Positions 25,319 through 34,980 are shown, numbered from the stretch's first letter. The stretch is DNA of 64,000 bases from Candidatus Peribacterales bacterium (GCA_020058765.1 JAGVDM010000001.1:62001-126000), one strand, 5' to 3'. Program-made: numbers and translations. The notes: generated by a model not told the origin, from the sequence alone.

Positions 25319-26584
25319 TTACTTGGCCTCCTCTTCTTTTGGCGTTTCTTCTGCTGGAGCATCGGCAGGTGCCTCTTCTGCGGGAGCAGCAACTGCGGCG
25401 GCTTTGCTTTTCTTCCCCTTCGGTGGGGCAGCTTCCTCCGCACCGTCTTCTGCAGTGTTGAACTCCGTCACGATCACTTCTCCTCCGCGCAGCTCAGCAA
25501 GCTTCGCCTTGAAGGCAGGGAGCTCTTCGTAGTTATACATGTCGAGTTCGAAACCGGTGAGCTCTGTTGCAAGGCGAATGTTCTGACCCTTCTTTCCAAT
25601 GGCCATTGGGCGCTGTGCCTCTTCCACAAAGACGGCAGCGCGCTTTTTGATGCGGCGGCCTTCGTCGTCTACCAACTCCTGGTCGTTCACAATGATCACA
25701 GCAGAAATAGCAGCTGGCTGTAGAGCAGTCGAGATGAGTTTGATTGGGTCTTCGCTCCACTCAATCATATCCACGCGCTCGCCATTCAACTCTTCCATCA
25801 CTGCCTGAATGCGCACGCCCTTCTGACCCACGCAGGCGCCGATCGGATCGATGCGGGGATCATTGCTCTTCACAGCAACTTTGCTACGGAAGCCAGGGTC
25901 ACGAGCGATAGCCATGATCTCCACGTCACCGTTGCGCACTTCAGGGATTTCCAGATCGAGCAACTTTCGCACTAAGCCCTTGTGCGTGCGGGAAATTCGC
26001 AACTGAGGGCCCTTGCCCGTCATCTCTACTGTGTCCAGGTACACGCGAATACGTTTCCCTGTGTAGTAGTGCTCACCCTGGATCTGTTCGCGCCAAGGGA
26101 GGCTCACGGTCATGCCTTCAATTTCCAGCGTAACCCAGTTGTGCTCCACTTTGGTTACCGTGGCGGTGAGGAGCTCTTCCTCGCGCCCCTTGAACATGGT
26201 GTACAAGCTCTGCTTTTCTGCCTCTTGGATCTTCTGCAAGATCACCTGCTTTGCAGCCTGAGCGGCAATGCGGCCGTACTCCACAGGCGTTACATCAATC
26301 TCGATCTCATCACCCTCTTCTGCATCGTGCTTCATCTTCCGTGCATCCTTCAGGCTGATTTCGAAGTTATCGTTCTCCACGTCTTCCACTACTTCCTTCA
26401 CAAGAAGAATCACCGGCATGTCTTGCCCTTCCTTCAGATCTACACGGATCTCCTGCTCCTTGTTCCCGTAATCTTTGCGGTATGCGGTAGCGATCGCCTG
26501 TTTTACGGCGTCGAGCACCTGCTCCGGGTTCACATTTTTCTCGGAACAGATTTGGTTGATAGCAGCGATGAATGAGGCTCGCAT
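25319..26584 (-). CDS. nusA: Transcription termination/antitermination factor NusA
   Basis: About 421 residues. The N-terminal RNAP-binding domain (about 1-125), an S1 domain (about 135-200, TVTKVEHNWVTLEIEG), KH1 (GACVGQKGVRIQAVMEEL) and KH2 (MAIGKKGQNIRLATELTG) are complete. The tail is low-complexity, rich in Ala, Glu, Pro and Lys, in place of the acidic repeats of proteobacterial NusA. The ATG at 26584 is chosen because MRASFIAAINQI matches the family N terminus. It sits apart from the usual rimP-nusA-infB operon. Confidence 0.95.
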   Translation of the reverse strand: MRASFIAAINQICSEKNVNPEQVLDAVKQAIATAYRKDYGNKEQEIRVDLKEGQDMPVILLVKEVVEDVENDNFEISLKDARKMKHDAEEGDEIEIDVTPVEYGRIAAQAAKQVILQKIQEAEKQSLYTMFKGREEELLTATVTKVEHNWVTLEIEGMTVSLPWREQIQGEHYYTGKRIRVYLDTVEMTGKGPQLRISRTHKGLVRKLLDLEIPEVRNGDVEIMAIARDPGFRSKVAVKSNDPRIDPIGACVGQKGVRIQAVMEELNGERVDMIEWSEDPIKLISTALQPAAISAVIIVNDQELVDDEGRRIKKRAAVFVEEAQRPMAIGKKGQNIRLATELTGFELDMYNYEELPAFKAKLAELRGGEVIVTEFNTAEDGAEEAAPPKGKKSKAAAVAAPAEEAPADAPAEETPKEEEAK

Positions 26585-26738
26585 GACTGAAGATGGGGAA
26601 GAAAAAACCCACCATCCCGACGATGCGGGATAGTGATGATTCAGAACGATCCGACAAGCAAAGTGTACCCATCGTTTTGCCAGCTGGCAAGTTGTTGGCG
26701 AACGTTCCAAACGAGGCAATTCCTGCTAGCCTGTACCC

Positions 26739-27170
26739 GTGCATATCTTCGCCTTCACAGCAGCGGCAAGCGCCATCTTGAGTCTTGGCATCGCATTGCT
26801 GACCGATGCGTTCCTTGGCGAACGGATCGCCATCCTTGGTGATTGGGTTGGCCTGCAGCTGTCGCATAATCCAGGTATAGCGTTTGGTCTGCACCTCGGC
26901 CCGTATCAAGATGCGGTCATTATCACCGCCATCCTTGCGCTTGTATGGGCTGCGCACCGCACTGCACGTACCCGTATAGAACAGGTGGCATTCGGCCTTG
27001 TGATTGGTGGAGGCATCGCGAACGCAATAGATCGTGTGCTGGATGGTGTAGTAACCGACATGGTGCAGGTTGGTACATTCCCCATTTTTAACATGGCGGA
27101 TATTTGCATTAACGTCGGTGCAGGATTGCTCCTTCTCAGTCTTGCACGAGAGTGGTGGAAAGGGCGTTAG
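26739..27170 (+). CDS. lspA: Lipoprotein signal peptidase (signal peptidase II)
   Basis: A 143-residue membrane aspartyl protease that cleaves lipoprotein signal peptides after lipidation. Four membrane helices are visible. Motifs are SHNPGIAFGL, the catalytic GGGIANAIDRVLDG (first Asp) and FPIFNMADICINVG (second Asp). GTG start; TAGCCT at 26726-26731 lies 7 nt upstream. A plausible substrate in this window is the LivK lipoprotein (lipobox LVGC) at 48.8 kb. Confidence 0.95.
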   Translation: MHIFAFTAAASAILSLGIALLTDAFLGERIAILGDWVGLQLSHNPGIAFGLHLGPYQDAVIITAILALVWAAHRTARTRIEQVAFGLVIGGGIANAIDRVLDGVVTDMVQVGTFPIFNMADICINVGAGLLLLSLAREWWKGR

Positions 27171-27263
27171 GTGCGAAAAACGGCACCAGAAACAGAGAGG
27201 GAAAGACCCGGGAAAATGCTGGTAGAAAGCCGCATATAGGCTATGATGGCGTCTCCGCTTCTT

Positions 27264-28562
27264 ATGGACGTGCGGTATCACATCGACGGCGGATTCGCCC
27301 TGCGTGGAGACGTCACGATTAGTGGGTCGAAAAATGCTGCGTTGCCCATGATTGCAGCGAGCATTCTTGCATCTGGTGAGACCGTGCTCCACAACGTGCC
27401 ACGATTGAGCGACACACTGAAAATGCTCGAAATTCTCGAGTTTCTGGGGGCTGAAACCTCGTTCCAGGATAATACGGTGCGCATTCGCACACACAACCTC
27501 CAATCCAAGCCGATCCCGAAAGAGCTCGTATCATCCCTGCGTGGATCGATTGTGATCTTGGGGCCATTGCTCGCGCGCTTTGGTGTAGTGGAAATGTCGT
27601 ATCCCGGTGGGTGCGTGCTCGGCAAGCGTCCCGTTGGCCCGCACATTACTGCACTCAAACAGCTTGGTGCCGAAGATATGAGCACAGACGAAGTGCTCCA
27701 TCTACAGGGCACCCTCAAGCCGGCGCATGTCATCCTGCCGGAGTTCTCGGTCACCGCCACGGAGAACGTGGTACTAGCAGCTGCATTGGTACCGGGCGAA
27801 ACAGTCATTGAGCTTGCAGCAGCGGAGCCGCATGTGCAGGAAGTAGAGCGCATGGCGGCAGCTATGGGTGCGCATATCGAAGGAATTGGTACACACACCG
27901 TGCGCGTGACAGGTGCGAAGCAGCTTCACCCTACCGAGCATCGTGTTCCGTTCGATTATCTGGAGGCAGGCGCGTTTACCATTGGCGCACTTGTGACGCG
28001 GGGAAAGGTGCGCATGCATGATGTCGACCAGTCACACCTACTCTCATTTCTTGATTCCGTCCGTCGTCTTGGCGGTGTGTGGCGTTACGATGCGGGCGAG
28101 CAAATTCTCTTTGTGGATGGCGAGATTTCCTCTCTTGTGTCTGGTGAGGTGCGTACGAATATCTTCCCAGGGTTCCCTACCGATCTACAGGCGCCCATGG
28201 GTGTGCTTATGACGCAGGCAAATGGTGTGAGTCGAGTATTCGAGCGCCTGTATGAGGGGCGTATGGCGTATCTCTACGAGCTCGAAAAAATGGGGGCACA
28301 CGTGGAAATCCTCAATGCGCACCAGGCGCTCATCATTGGGCCTCGCCAGCTCAAAGGCCGCATTGTTGCCAGTAACGATATTCGTGCAGGTGTAGGCATG
28401 GTGCTTGCCGCTCTCTGCGCCGAGGGACATTCCACCATTACCGATGTTCGTTACATTGAGCGCGGCTACGATCGCCTAGAAGACAAATTGCGTGGGCTCG
28501 GCGCCAAGATCGAAAAAACAATTGTAGAGGCACCGCAGCCAGAAGCCGTAGCACGCTCATAA
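27264..28562 (+). CDS. murA: UDP-N-acetylglucosamine 1-carboxyvinyltransferase
   Basis: About 432 residues. First committed step of peptidoglycan synthesis: transfers enolpyruvate from PEP to UDP-GlcNAc. Recognised by the N-terminal GDVTISGSKNAALPMIAASIL, the active-site loop PGGCVLGKRPVGPH (with the fosfomycin-target Cys), and the C-terminal segments FPGFPTDLQAP and SNDIRAGVGMVLAAL. ATG 27264 is preferred because the mature N terminus starts only a few residues before GGFALRGDV; TATGAT at about 27242-27247 fits a -10. Full length. Confidence 0.95.
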   Translation: MDVRYHIDGGFALRGDVTISGSKNAALPMIAASILASGETVLHNVPRLSDTLKMLEILEFLGAETSFQDNTVRIRTHNLQSKPIPKELVSSLRGSIVILGPLLARFGVVEMSYPGGCVLGKRPVGPHITALKQLGAEDMSTDEVLHLQGTLKPAHVILPEFSVTATENVVLAAALVPGETVIELAAAEPHVQEVERMAAAMGAHIEGIGTHTVRVTGAKQLHPTEHRVPFDYLEAGAFTIGALVTRGKVRMHDVDQSHLLSFLDSVRRLGGVWRYDAGEQILFVDGEISSLVSGEVRTNIFPGFPTDLQAPMGVLMTQANGVSRVFERLYEGRMAYLYELEKMGAHVEILNAHQALIIGPRQLKGRIVASNDIRAGVGMVLAALCAEGHSTITDVRYIERGYDRLEDKLRGLGAKIEKTIVEAPQPEAVARS

Positions 28563-28625
28563 GTCACCGCGTAAAACACGCCAAACAGCTTTTGTTCTCC
28601 ATCGAAGTTCCCTATCATTTCGCCA

Positions 28626-29165
28626 ATGCTTACCATTACTTCAGAAAAAGGCTCTCTGCTGCTCAATGTGGGCAAGCGTACAGTGGTCATCTTCCCCGAT
28701 GCCAGCCGTAAAGTCGCATCCGGTGAATTGCATTTACTCGGTGCGCCCGAGGAAGAATCTCGAGAGGGGGTCATCTCTTGGCCTGGTGAATACGATGTGG
28801 ATGGAATCGCCATTCGTGGCATTGGTCACGAGGAAGGAAAGGCAGTTTCCTACATGCTAGAAGTAGAAGGTGTGCACTTTGGGCTCGTACACTCTCCACT
28901 TGCGGAGTGGTCAGATTACGAAGTGGAATTGATGGGCAATATCGATGTGCTATGCGTACCATCAGATAATCCCAAGGTGGTGCAAAAACTCGTGGATGAC
29001 ATCGATCCACGTGTGCTGATTCCCGTGAAGACAGGTGGCGGCGAGAAGTACGCAGAAACGCTCAAGGTGTGCGGAGCTACAGGCAAAGAAACAGTGGAAA
29101 AGTATGTAGTGAAGACGAGCGGTCTCCCCTCAGAGGGGCGCGAAGTCGTCATCTTCGCCGACTAG
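28626..29165 (+). CDS. Metallo-beta-lactamase-fold-like protein, probably lacking the catalytic site
   Basis: 179 residues. The sequence resembles short MBL-fold proteins annotated as Zn-dependent hydrolases in many patescibacterial genomes: GSLLLNVGKRTVVIFPD, SWPGEYDVDGIAIRGIG, and a DVLCVPSD segment where the fold's later Asp would be. The HxHxDH metal motif is not visible, so catalysis is doubtful. It lies just before tRNA-Arg and downstream of murA. The family assignment is tentative. Confidence 0.6.
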   Translation: MLTITSEKGSLLLNVGKRTVVIFPDASRKVASGELHLLGAPEEESREGVISWPGEYDVDGIAIRGIGHEEGKAVSYMLEVEGVHFGLVHSPLAEWSDYEVELMGNIDVLCVPSDNPKVVQKLVDDIDPRVLIPVKTGGGEKYAETLKVCGATGKETVEKYVVKTSGLPSEGREVVIFAD

Positions 29166-29219
29166 CTTTTCCTGCCAAGTCCTTACGCTGGTGCCTGCAT
29201 TGCGCCATACTTTGCGTGT

Positions 29220-29294
29220 GGTCCCGTAGTTCAATGGATAGAACGACCCTCTCCTAAGGGGTAAATGCAGGTTCGATTCCCGCCGGGACTACCA
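29220..29294 (+). tRNA. tRNA-Arg (CCU)
   Basis: Cloverleaf with acceptor GGTCCCG paired to CGGGACT (one G-U), anticodon loop CTCCTAA (CCT, reads AGG), T-loop TTCGATT and encoded CCA. The T stem GCAGG/CCCGC has one A-C mismatch. A possible -10 (CATACT) lies shortly upstream. Confidence 0.95.
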
Positions 29295-29299
29295 CAATC

Positions 29300-29833
29300 A
29301 TGACTTCGTACGTCGCTTTCCTCCGGGGTATCAATGTCGGCGGGAACAAAAAGGTTCCCATGGCCGATCTAAAAAAATTACTCGAGAGTCTTGGGCACAA
29401 GAATGTACGAACGCTTCTCGCGAGCGGGAATGCGATTTTTGATGTGTCATCCGGCACGGCAGCTACGCTGAAGAAAGACATTGAATCTGCATTCACCAAG
29501 AAGTTTGGGTTCTCCTCGCATATCATTTTGCGCACTATCGACGATATCGCAGCATTGGTTCATTCCAACCCCTTTCGAGGCATTCCGGTTACCAAGGACA
29601 CACGGCTCTACGTGACATTTTTCACAGACAAGCCGACCAGCAAGCTCAAAACGTACACTTCTCCCGATGGGAACTTTCGTATTTTGCGGGTGTCAGAGTT
29701 CGAGCTATGCAGCGTGCTTACAGTTGCGCCAAACAGCCGCTCCGTAGATCTTATGGCGATTGTAGAGAAAGAATTCGGCAAGAACGTCACCACTCGCAAC
29801 TGGAACACTATCGAAAAAATCCTGGGAAAATAA
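29300..29833 (+). CDS. DUF1697 family protein
   Basis: 177 residues, full length for the family. Signature segments are YVAFLRGINVGGNKKVPMADL at the N terminus, VRTLLASGNAIFD, the central HSNPFRGI and the C-terminal VTTRNWNTIEKI. DUF1697 proteins are small, soluble and widespread, but of unknown biochemical role. The ATG lies 5 bp after the tRNA-Arg CCA end, so it may be co-transcribed with the tRNA. An AT-rich inverted repeat (AAATCGT/ACGATTT) after the stop could be a weak terminator. Confidence 0.9.
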   Translation: MTSYVAFLRGINVGGNKKVPMADLKKLLESLGHKNVRTLLASGNAIFDVSSGTAATLKKDIESAFTKKFGFSSHIILRTIDDIAALVHSNPFRGIPVTKDTRLYVTFFTDKPTSKLKTYTSPDGNFRILRVSEFELCSVLTVAPNSRSVDLMAIVEKEFGKNVTTRNWNTIEKILGK

Positions 29834-29878
29834 ATCGTCAAGTTGTAACGATTTTGAACAGAGAGCGTCTTCACACTC

Positions 29879-30415
29879 ATGACCCGCGCTCACGCCCGCG
29901 ATCCGCTTGTTGTTGTGTATAGCGAACACAAGAAAAATCGCAGATTTTCGAACCTTGCGCAGCGTGTTGCGCGGTATAAACATGCAGTCATGCGAGGCGC
30001 TCCACCTGAAGATGACGACGTCGAAACCTCCGTGCTGAGCGGTGAATATTCCACGGGAGCGAGTGATACTGCGGTGATGGAAGCAACTGTGTTGGAATCC
30101 GACAGCGCGCCGATTGCTCTAGAGCCACATCCCGCGGTGCGGAAAATCGTAGATTTCCTCCGTGGTGGGAACTTTGGCAGATTGGAAAAATTTGAATGGG
30201 GATTCACGCAAGATGGGAAGAGTGATGGTGCTGTTGCAGAAGGTCATACTCCTGAAGGTGCGAAGGTGAAGATTTCTGTCGATCGTGGGAGATCATTGCG
30301 CCTCGATTTGAGCGGCGTTCAGCAGAGATACTCTTTGTCAGTATTTGATTTGATGGCTCAGGGAAAGGAAGTGCACGTACTCCAGACAATTCAGCAGTAC
30401 ATGCGAGGGTGGTAA
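29879..30415 (+). CDS. Unknown soluble protein
   Basis: 178 residues, no signal peptide or membrane helix. The N terminus is basic (SEHKKNRRFSNLAQRVARYKHAV), the middle acidic and low-complexity, and the C-terminal half beta-like (GHTPEGAKVKISVDRGRSLRLDLSG) followed by a helix. No family recognised. It is followed by another small unknown gene in the same direction. Confidence 0.65.
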   Translation: MTRAHARDPLVVVYSEHKKNRRFSNLAQRVARYKHAVMRGAPPEDDDVETSVLSGEYSTGASDTAVMEATVLESDSAPIALEPHPAVRKIVDFLRGGNFGRLEKFEWGFTQDGKSDGAVAEGHTPEGAKVKISVDRGRSLRLDLSGVQQRYSLSVFDLMAQGKEVHVLQTIQQYMRGW

Positions 30416-30451
30416 TTTGGAGACAGGAGTAGCCTACAAGATGCTTTGGCT

Positions 30452-30808
30452 ATGAATGTTCTCCTTCTGCCGGCTCCCCCAGCGATTCATGCACATATGC
30501 TGGTGGAGGCCGCAGCCCCAGAGAAGGAGGTTGTGGAAGTCCGCGAACAGAAACGTCAAACACTTGCGGACATTGCATCGCTGCTCAATAACACATACAC
30601 AGATGTGCATTTCACTATGCGTGGGTCAATGTTGCATGGTGCCAGTTGGTGCGGTCGAGTAGAGGTGGAAATCACACAAAAGAGCGACGAAATTCATTTT
30701 GTGATCTACGGCACCGAGGCAGGCGCAACAGGCATGATTCGCGACACGGAAGACGTATACGCATTCATACGAGAATCATTACAGGATTGCTGCCAGAAGA
30801 GGCGATAA
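30452..30808 (+). CDS. Unknown small protein
   Basis: About 118 residues, soluble. The N-terminal 40 residues are Pro/Ala/Glu rich; the remainder looks like a small alpha/beta domain (TLADIASLLNNTYTDVHFTM, VEVEITQKSDEIHFVIYG, EDVYAFIRESLQDC). No family recognised. TACAAG at 30435-30440 lies 11 nt before ATG 30452 and may be a -10. Confidence 0.6.
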   Translation: MNVLLLPAPPAIHAHMLVEAAAPEKEVVEVREQKRQTLADIASLLNNTYTDVHFTMRGSMLHGASWCGRVEVEITQKSDEIHFVIYGTEAGATGMIRDTEDVYAFIRESLQDCCQKRR

Positions 30809-30818
30809 GGAAGATCTG

Positions 30819-30827
30819 TGGTATACT
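30819..30827 (+). promoter_or_regulatory. Extended -10 element for the SLH protein gene
   Basis: TGG followed by TATACT (30822-30827), 7 nt before ATG 30835. No good -35 is seen. This is one of the clearest leaderless arrangements in the window. Confidence 0.6.
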
Positions 30828-30834
30828 GCGCCCC

Positions 30835-32556
30835 ATGCGAATCTCTGCATGGCTCTTCGTTACAATTCTACTGCCCGTAAGCGCTTTTGCGCTCGATTAT
30901 ACCAATACCACGCTGCTCTATACCGATGCACCTTTTGCACCTGCAGAGAGCGCTGCGATCAGCGTGCTTACGAATTTGCACGCAGTGGAAGGGAACCCCG
31001 ATGGTACATTCCGCCCAGAGCGCACGCTGAACCGCGCTGAATTTTTGAAAATCGTTCTCGCGAGTGCGCCCAATATCCGTGTCTCGCTGTCTGATGCAGC
31101 GAACTGTTTCCCCGATGTGCGGCAGCAAGATTGGTTTAGCCCGTACGTGTGCCTCGCGCAGAAGCGCGGGATTGTAAGTGGCTACCCAGATGGCACGTTC
31201 GGTCCCGCGAACCCCGTGAATTACGCCGAGGCGCTCAAGATGCTCGGTGAGCTGTACGAAGTTATGCGCTTCTGTGCGGAAGAAAGCTCCACTGATGGGT
31301 GCATCCGCTGGTCCGATTACCGGGAGCAATATCCGAGTCCTTGGTACGCGTCGTACGCACAGGTAGCCGCAGATCGTGGCACAGCACTTCCTATCAATTT
31401 GTCGTACGCAACGCCGCTTACACGTGGCCAAATGGCCAGGCTGGCTGCCGCCTATCGTGCAGATCACGACGGCGAACTCGGGCGCTACCGCGCGGCGGAA
31501 CGAGGTGAATATGTGCCAGTGCAATCCTCTGCTTCATCGGTGAGCAGCGCGTCCACATCGGCATCTTCTGTAAGCAGTACGGGGAGTTCAGTATCTTCTA
31601 GCTCATCTGCGTCTTCTGTAGCGATGTTCGGCGAACCACAGTCACAAGCGCTGGTGCTTGGTGAGCAGAGCGAACCGATCGTACGCGGAATGTTCACTCC
31701 ATGGACAGATGACGTCATCATTCGCATCGCGGAGATTGAACTGGATAAAGAGGTGAAGTCGTTCAAAGCTCTTCATCTTGTGAACCAAACAGGCGAAAAA
31801 CTCGGTACGTTCACACTCGATATTTACGATCAGGAGAATGAGACATGGAAGGCATACTTCCAAACGTCAGACAATAAACGCCTCCCCAAAGGGCAGCAGA
31901 CACGCCTCGGTGTGGTCGCTGATGTAAAAACGAGCGAGGAAGGAGGATTTTCTGGTGAATGGGTACAGGTCATGCAATTCATTATTACCGTGCAGAATGC
32001 AGGCGATGGGCAATCGAGCACCATCGTAGCTGCAGATCTGGAGCGGCCACCACATCTGGTCACATTGGGCAAAATTACCGGGGTCGAAAACACGCTTGGC
32101 AGCGGCGGTACATTGAAAGTAGGGAGCAATCGTAAAGTGGCACGCTTCGCTTTCTCAGGAAGCACTCTCGAAGATGACGTGCTGCATGTTGAGCAACTCC
32201 TGTTCGACCTTGAGCGATCCTTTGGTCTGGAGCTCGGTAACTGGTCGATTGGTCGCCCAGGGGTAGTGGATCGTCAGCCGTGCTTTATGCAGGGGCCAAA
32301 CCGCGTGAGCTGTTCGGTGATTCCAGAAAATCATGGACGCCTGCATGATGGCCAAGTGGAACTGGAGCTCTTTGCGGATGTTGATCTGGCGCAGCCGTCC
32401 GATGATCGGACACTGCAAGTGTTCCTCATTGAGCCCGGCACCATTAGCGCAGGAGGCGCTGTGTGGTGGAACGACGACGTCACACGAGTGACATGGATCG
32501 AAACAGATGATCGCCCTATGTCGACGGGTCCGCTGTGGACGATCCGCGAGAATTAA
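30835..32556 (+). CDS. Secreted SLH-domain surface protein with Ser-rich linker
   Basis: About 573 residues. A signal peptide (MRISAWLFVTILLPVSAFA) is followed by three S-layer homology-like repeats, the first two marked by GNPDGTFRPERTLNRAEFLK and SGYPDGTFGPANPVNYAEALK (about 40-210). A Ser/Ala linker (about 225-260) leads to a C-terminal beta-rich domain of about 300 residues with no family I recognise. SLH repeats normally bind secondary cell-wall polymers, so the protein is probably cell-wall attached. Its stop overlaps that of pyrF. Confidence 0.88.
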   Translation: MRISAWLFVTILLPVSAFALDYTNTTLLYTDAPFAPAESAAISVLTNLHAVEGNPDGTFRPERTLNRAEFLKIVLASAPNIRVSLSDAANCFPDVRQQDWFSPYVCLAQKRGIVSGYPDGTFGPANPVNYAEALKMLGELYEVMRFCAEESSTDGCIRWSDYREQYPSPWYASYAQVAADRGTALPINLSYATPLTRGQMARLAAAYRADHDGELGRYRAAERGEYVPVQSSASSVSSASTSASSVSSTGSSVSSSSSASSVAMFGEPQSQALVLGEQSEPIVRGMFTPWTDDVIIRIAEIELDKEVKSFKALHLVNQTGEKLGTFTLDIYDQENETWKAYFQTSDNKRLPKGQQTRLGVVADVKTSEEGGFSGEWVQVMQFIITVQNAGDGQSSTIVAADLERPPHLVTLGKITGVENTLGSGGTLKVGSNRKVARFAFSGSTLEDDVLHVEQLLFDLERSFGLELGNWSIGRPGVVDRQPCFMQGPNRVSCSVIPENHGRLHDGQVELELFADVDLAQPSDDRTLQVFLIEPGTISAGGAVWWNDDVTRVTWIETDDRPMSTGPLWTIREN

Positions 32557-33416
32557 GCGATTTCGGAATGCAGTGCAGCCTGCAGATCGGTCTGCATGGC
32601 TGCAGCAGCAGCGTGCGCTGCGTCGCGCCAGTCGGTTCCTGCAGAAGCGTACAGAATGCTGCGGGAAGCATTCACAATTGCGCCGGAGCCATCTGGCATA
32701 AAGCCGTGTTTCACATCCTGCGCGATGCCTCCTTGTGCCCCGTATCCCGGGATCAAGAATGGCGAGAGCGGCATGAGGGTACGCAGGTACCGCAGCTCTT
32801 CGGGGTAGGTTGCCCCAACCACCGCACCAATACAGGAGAAGTTCGATTCTGATCCCACCTGGTGCATTGCCCAGCTCGCCACAAGGCCAGCAAGGTGCTC
32901 ATGTACAGCCTCATCTCCCACGGGCAAATCTTGCAAATCACCGGAGCTCGGATTGCTCGTTTTTACGAGCACGAAAATACCCTTCTCATTTTTAGCGCAG
33001 CGTTCAATGAACGGATTTACACCGTCAGAACCAAGGTACGCATTGACCGTGATGGCATCAATCGGGCTTCCTGCATGCAAGTATGCATCGGCATACGCAT
33101 CGCATGTGGAGCCAATATCACCACGTTTTGCGTCGGCAATTACTATTAGCCCCTGCTCTTTTGCATATGCGCATACATCCCAAAACACACGCATGCCTTC
33201 CCAGCCAAGCAGCTCGAAGTATGCAAGCTGCGGCTTGATGCAGGAGGCAATGTCTTTGGTTGCATCAATAATGCCGATACAGAAATCGCGTACCCCAGTC
33301 TCATTGCGCTGTACGCCATCGGGCAATTTTTCCAGTACGGGATCCAGACCCACGCAGACAGGGGATGTGTTTTTCACCCGAGCTGTGAGTGCATCTGCGA
33401 AGTGCATCTGCCGCAT
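32553..33416 (-). CDS. pyrF: Orotidine 5'-phosphate decarboxylase (type 2)
   Basis: A 287-residue TIM-barrel enzyme producing UMP from OMP. The length and the sequences CVGLDPVLEKLP, KPQLAYFELLGWEG, the catalytic VIADAKRGDIGST, VLVKTSNPSSGDLQD, VVGATYPEELRYLR and IPGYGAQGG identify the type 2 (mycobacterial-like) form. No other pyrimidine genes are nearby. The start at 33416 gives MRQMHFADAL; an ATG three codons later is possible. Confidence 0.95.
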   Translation of the reverse strand: MRQMHFADALTARVKNTSPVCVGLDPVLEKLPDGVQRNETGVRDFCIGIIDATKDIASCIKPQLAYFELLGWEGMRVFWDVCAYAKEQGLIVIADAKRGDIGSTCDAYADAYLHAGSPIDAITVNAYLGSDGVNPFIERCAKNEKGIFVLVKTSNPSSGDLQDLPVGDEAVHEHLAGLVASWAMHQVGSESNFSCIGAVVGATYPEELRYLRTLMPLSPFLIPGYGAQGGIAQDVKHGFMPDGSGAIVNASRSILYASAGTDWRDAAHAAAAAMQTDLQAALHSEIA

Positions 33417-33436
33417 GGTAGCCCCAGATTTCTGTG

Positions 33437-34939
33437 CTAGCCATCGATATTTTGCCGATATTGCAATGCCTCCGCTACGTGCACGGTTTCAATGGCATCA
33501 CTCCCCCCAAGGTCGGCAATGGTGCGCGCTACTTTGATAGTGCGATGATAGGCGCGGGCAGAAAGCCCCATGCGCTGCACAGCGGTGCGGAGCAATTGCT
33601 GGGAAGCTTCGCCAAGCGGGCACAGCGTATCGATCTGCTTTACGCCCATTTCCTTGTTGGTTTGGATCGACAGATGTGCGAAACGGAGAGCTTGGAGTGT
33701 TCGTGCACGAATCACACGCTCCAATATTGCTGCGCTCGTTTCCTCGCCCGATGACGGCGGTGCTTGCAGGTCTTCTATTGCCACGGGCTGTACATCAATC
33801 GTCAGGTCGATACGGTCGAGAAGCGGCGCGGATATACGGCGCTTGATCCGCTGTGCGCTCGCGGCGCTGTAGGTAGATGGGTTCATGGCCGCCACCATGA
33901 TGAAGTCTGCGGGGAACGTCACTGAGCCCTGCGCGCGAGTGATCGTAATCGTGCGATCTTCCAGCGGTTGACGCAGTACTTCCAGCACCTGCGGAGGAAA
34001 CTCCGCAATTTCATCGAGGAACAGCACGCCGCGATGTGCGAGGCTGATTTCCCCTGGGCCGGGTACTTGTCCACCGCCCACGATACTCACGCCGCTCGCG
34101 GTGTGGTGCACCAATCGAAACGGACGACTGCGGATGAGCGGCGCGTTCTCTGGGAGAAGATTGGCTACCGAGTAAATCTGCGTCACCTCGATAGATTCCT
34201 CGGAAGAGAGTGGCGGCAAGATGCCTCGAAATGCACGGGCAAGGAGTGTTTTGCCTGCACCGGGTGCACCGGAGAGCAATACGTTGTGCCCGCCGGCAGC
34301 AGCGATCTCCAATGCGCGCTTGGCATGGTGTTGCCCGCGCACATCTGCAAAATCCACCACGCCTTCTGGCAATGTATCTGCTGCGCTACTCGCTGGCACG
34401 ATCACTTCTGGTATAGGCAACGCACCTTGCAGAATCTGTACGAGTTCTTTGAGGTTCTGGGGCGCAATCACGGTGAGCCCCGGAATCAGCGCCGCCTCGG
34501 GGCCGTTCACTGCGGGTACCACCAGTGTTTTGATTCCAAGCCTGCGGCAGGCGATTGCCGCAGACAGCACACCGGTAACATGGCGCAAGCTCCCATCGAG
34601 CGCGAGCTCGCCCACGAATGCCGTGGAGGAGAATGTGGTTTCCGGCAGCACGGCTTGTCCATTTACAATAAGCAACCCGAGTGCGATCGGCAGGTCGTAC
34701 CGCGGGCCAGCTTTGCGCAAATCTGCGGGTGCCAGGTTCACCGTGGTCACCCGTCCGGTCGGTATTTTAAACCCGCTACTACGTACAGCCATCCAGACAC
34801 GCTGTTTACTTTCCTGTACAGCAGTATCGCCGAGGCCGACGATCATCATCTTCGCTTCACCCTGTGTGCAGCCGACTTCTACAGTGATCTTTTCGCTCTT
34901 GAGCCCAACATTCTGGAAGGAGGTGAGTTGCGTTAGCAT
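33437..34939 (-). CDS. comM: YifB/ComM family AAA+ ATPase
   Basis: 500 residues. An N-terminal Lon-like fold (VEVGCTQGEAKMMIVGLGDTAVQESKQRV) precedes a Mg-chelatase-type AAA+ module with Walker A GAPGAGKTLLA and Walker B VLFLDEIAEF, then a C-terminal helical domain (LSARAYHRTIKVARTIADL). ComM is a hexameric helicase that extends branch migration during integration of transformed DNA. That fits an organism with type IV pili, which often mediate DNA uptake. It is divergent from yraN. Confidence 0.95.
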   Translation of the reverse strand: MLTQLTSFQNVGLKSEKITVEVGCTQGEAKMMIVGLGDTAVQESKQRVWMAVRSSGFKIPTGRVTTVNLAPADLRKAGPRYDLPIALGLLIVNGQAVLPETTFSSTAFVGELALDGSLRHVTGVLSAAIACRRLGIKTLVVPAVNGPEAALIPGLTVIAPQNLKELVQILQGALPIPEVIVPASSAADTLPEGVVDFADVRGQHHAKRALEIAAAGGHNVLLSGAPGAGKTLLARAFRGILPPLSSEESIEVTQIYSVANLLPENAPLIRSRPFRLVHHTASGVSIVGGGQVPGPGEISLAHRGVLFLDEIAEFPPQVLEVLRQPLEDRTITITRAQGSVTFPADFIMVAAMNPSTYSAASAQRIKRRISAPLLDRIDLTIDVQPVAIEDLQAPPSSGEETSAAILERVIRARTLQALRFAHLSIQTNKEMGVKQIDTLCPLGEASQQLLRTAVQRMGLSARAYHRTIKVARTIADLGGSDAIETVHVAEALQYRQNIDG

Positions 34940-34980
34940 GTCAGTAGAGTGTACTCTCGTACACCTGCTGTCTACAGTGA

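Noticed and set aside
27171..27240. Terminator GGTGC-GAAAAACG-GCACC after lspA
   Set aside because: The stem is only 5 bp and is not followed by a U-tract.
26367..27503. A 378-codon open frame on the minus strand spanning nusA, lspA and murA starts
   Set aside because: It crosses three confident genes in another frame, and its translation is rich in Cys/His/Arg without any domain.
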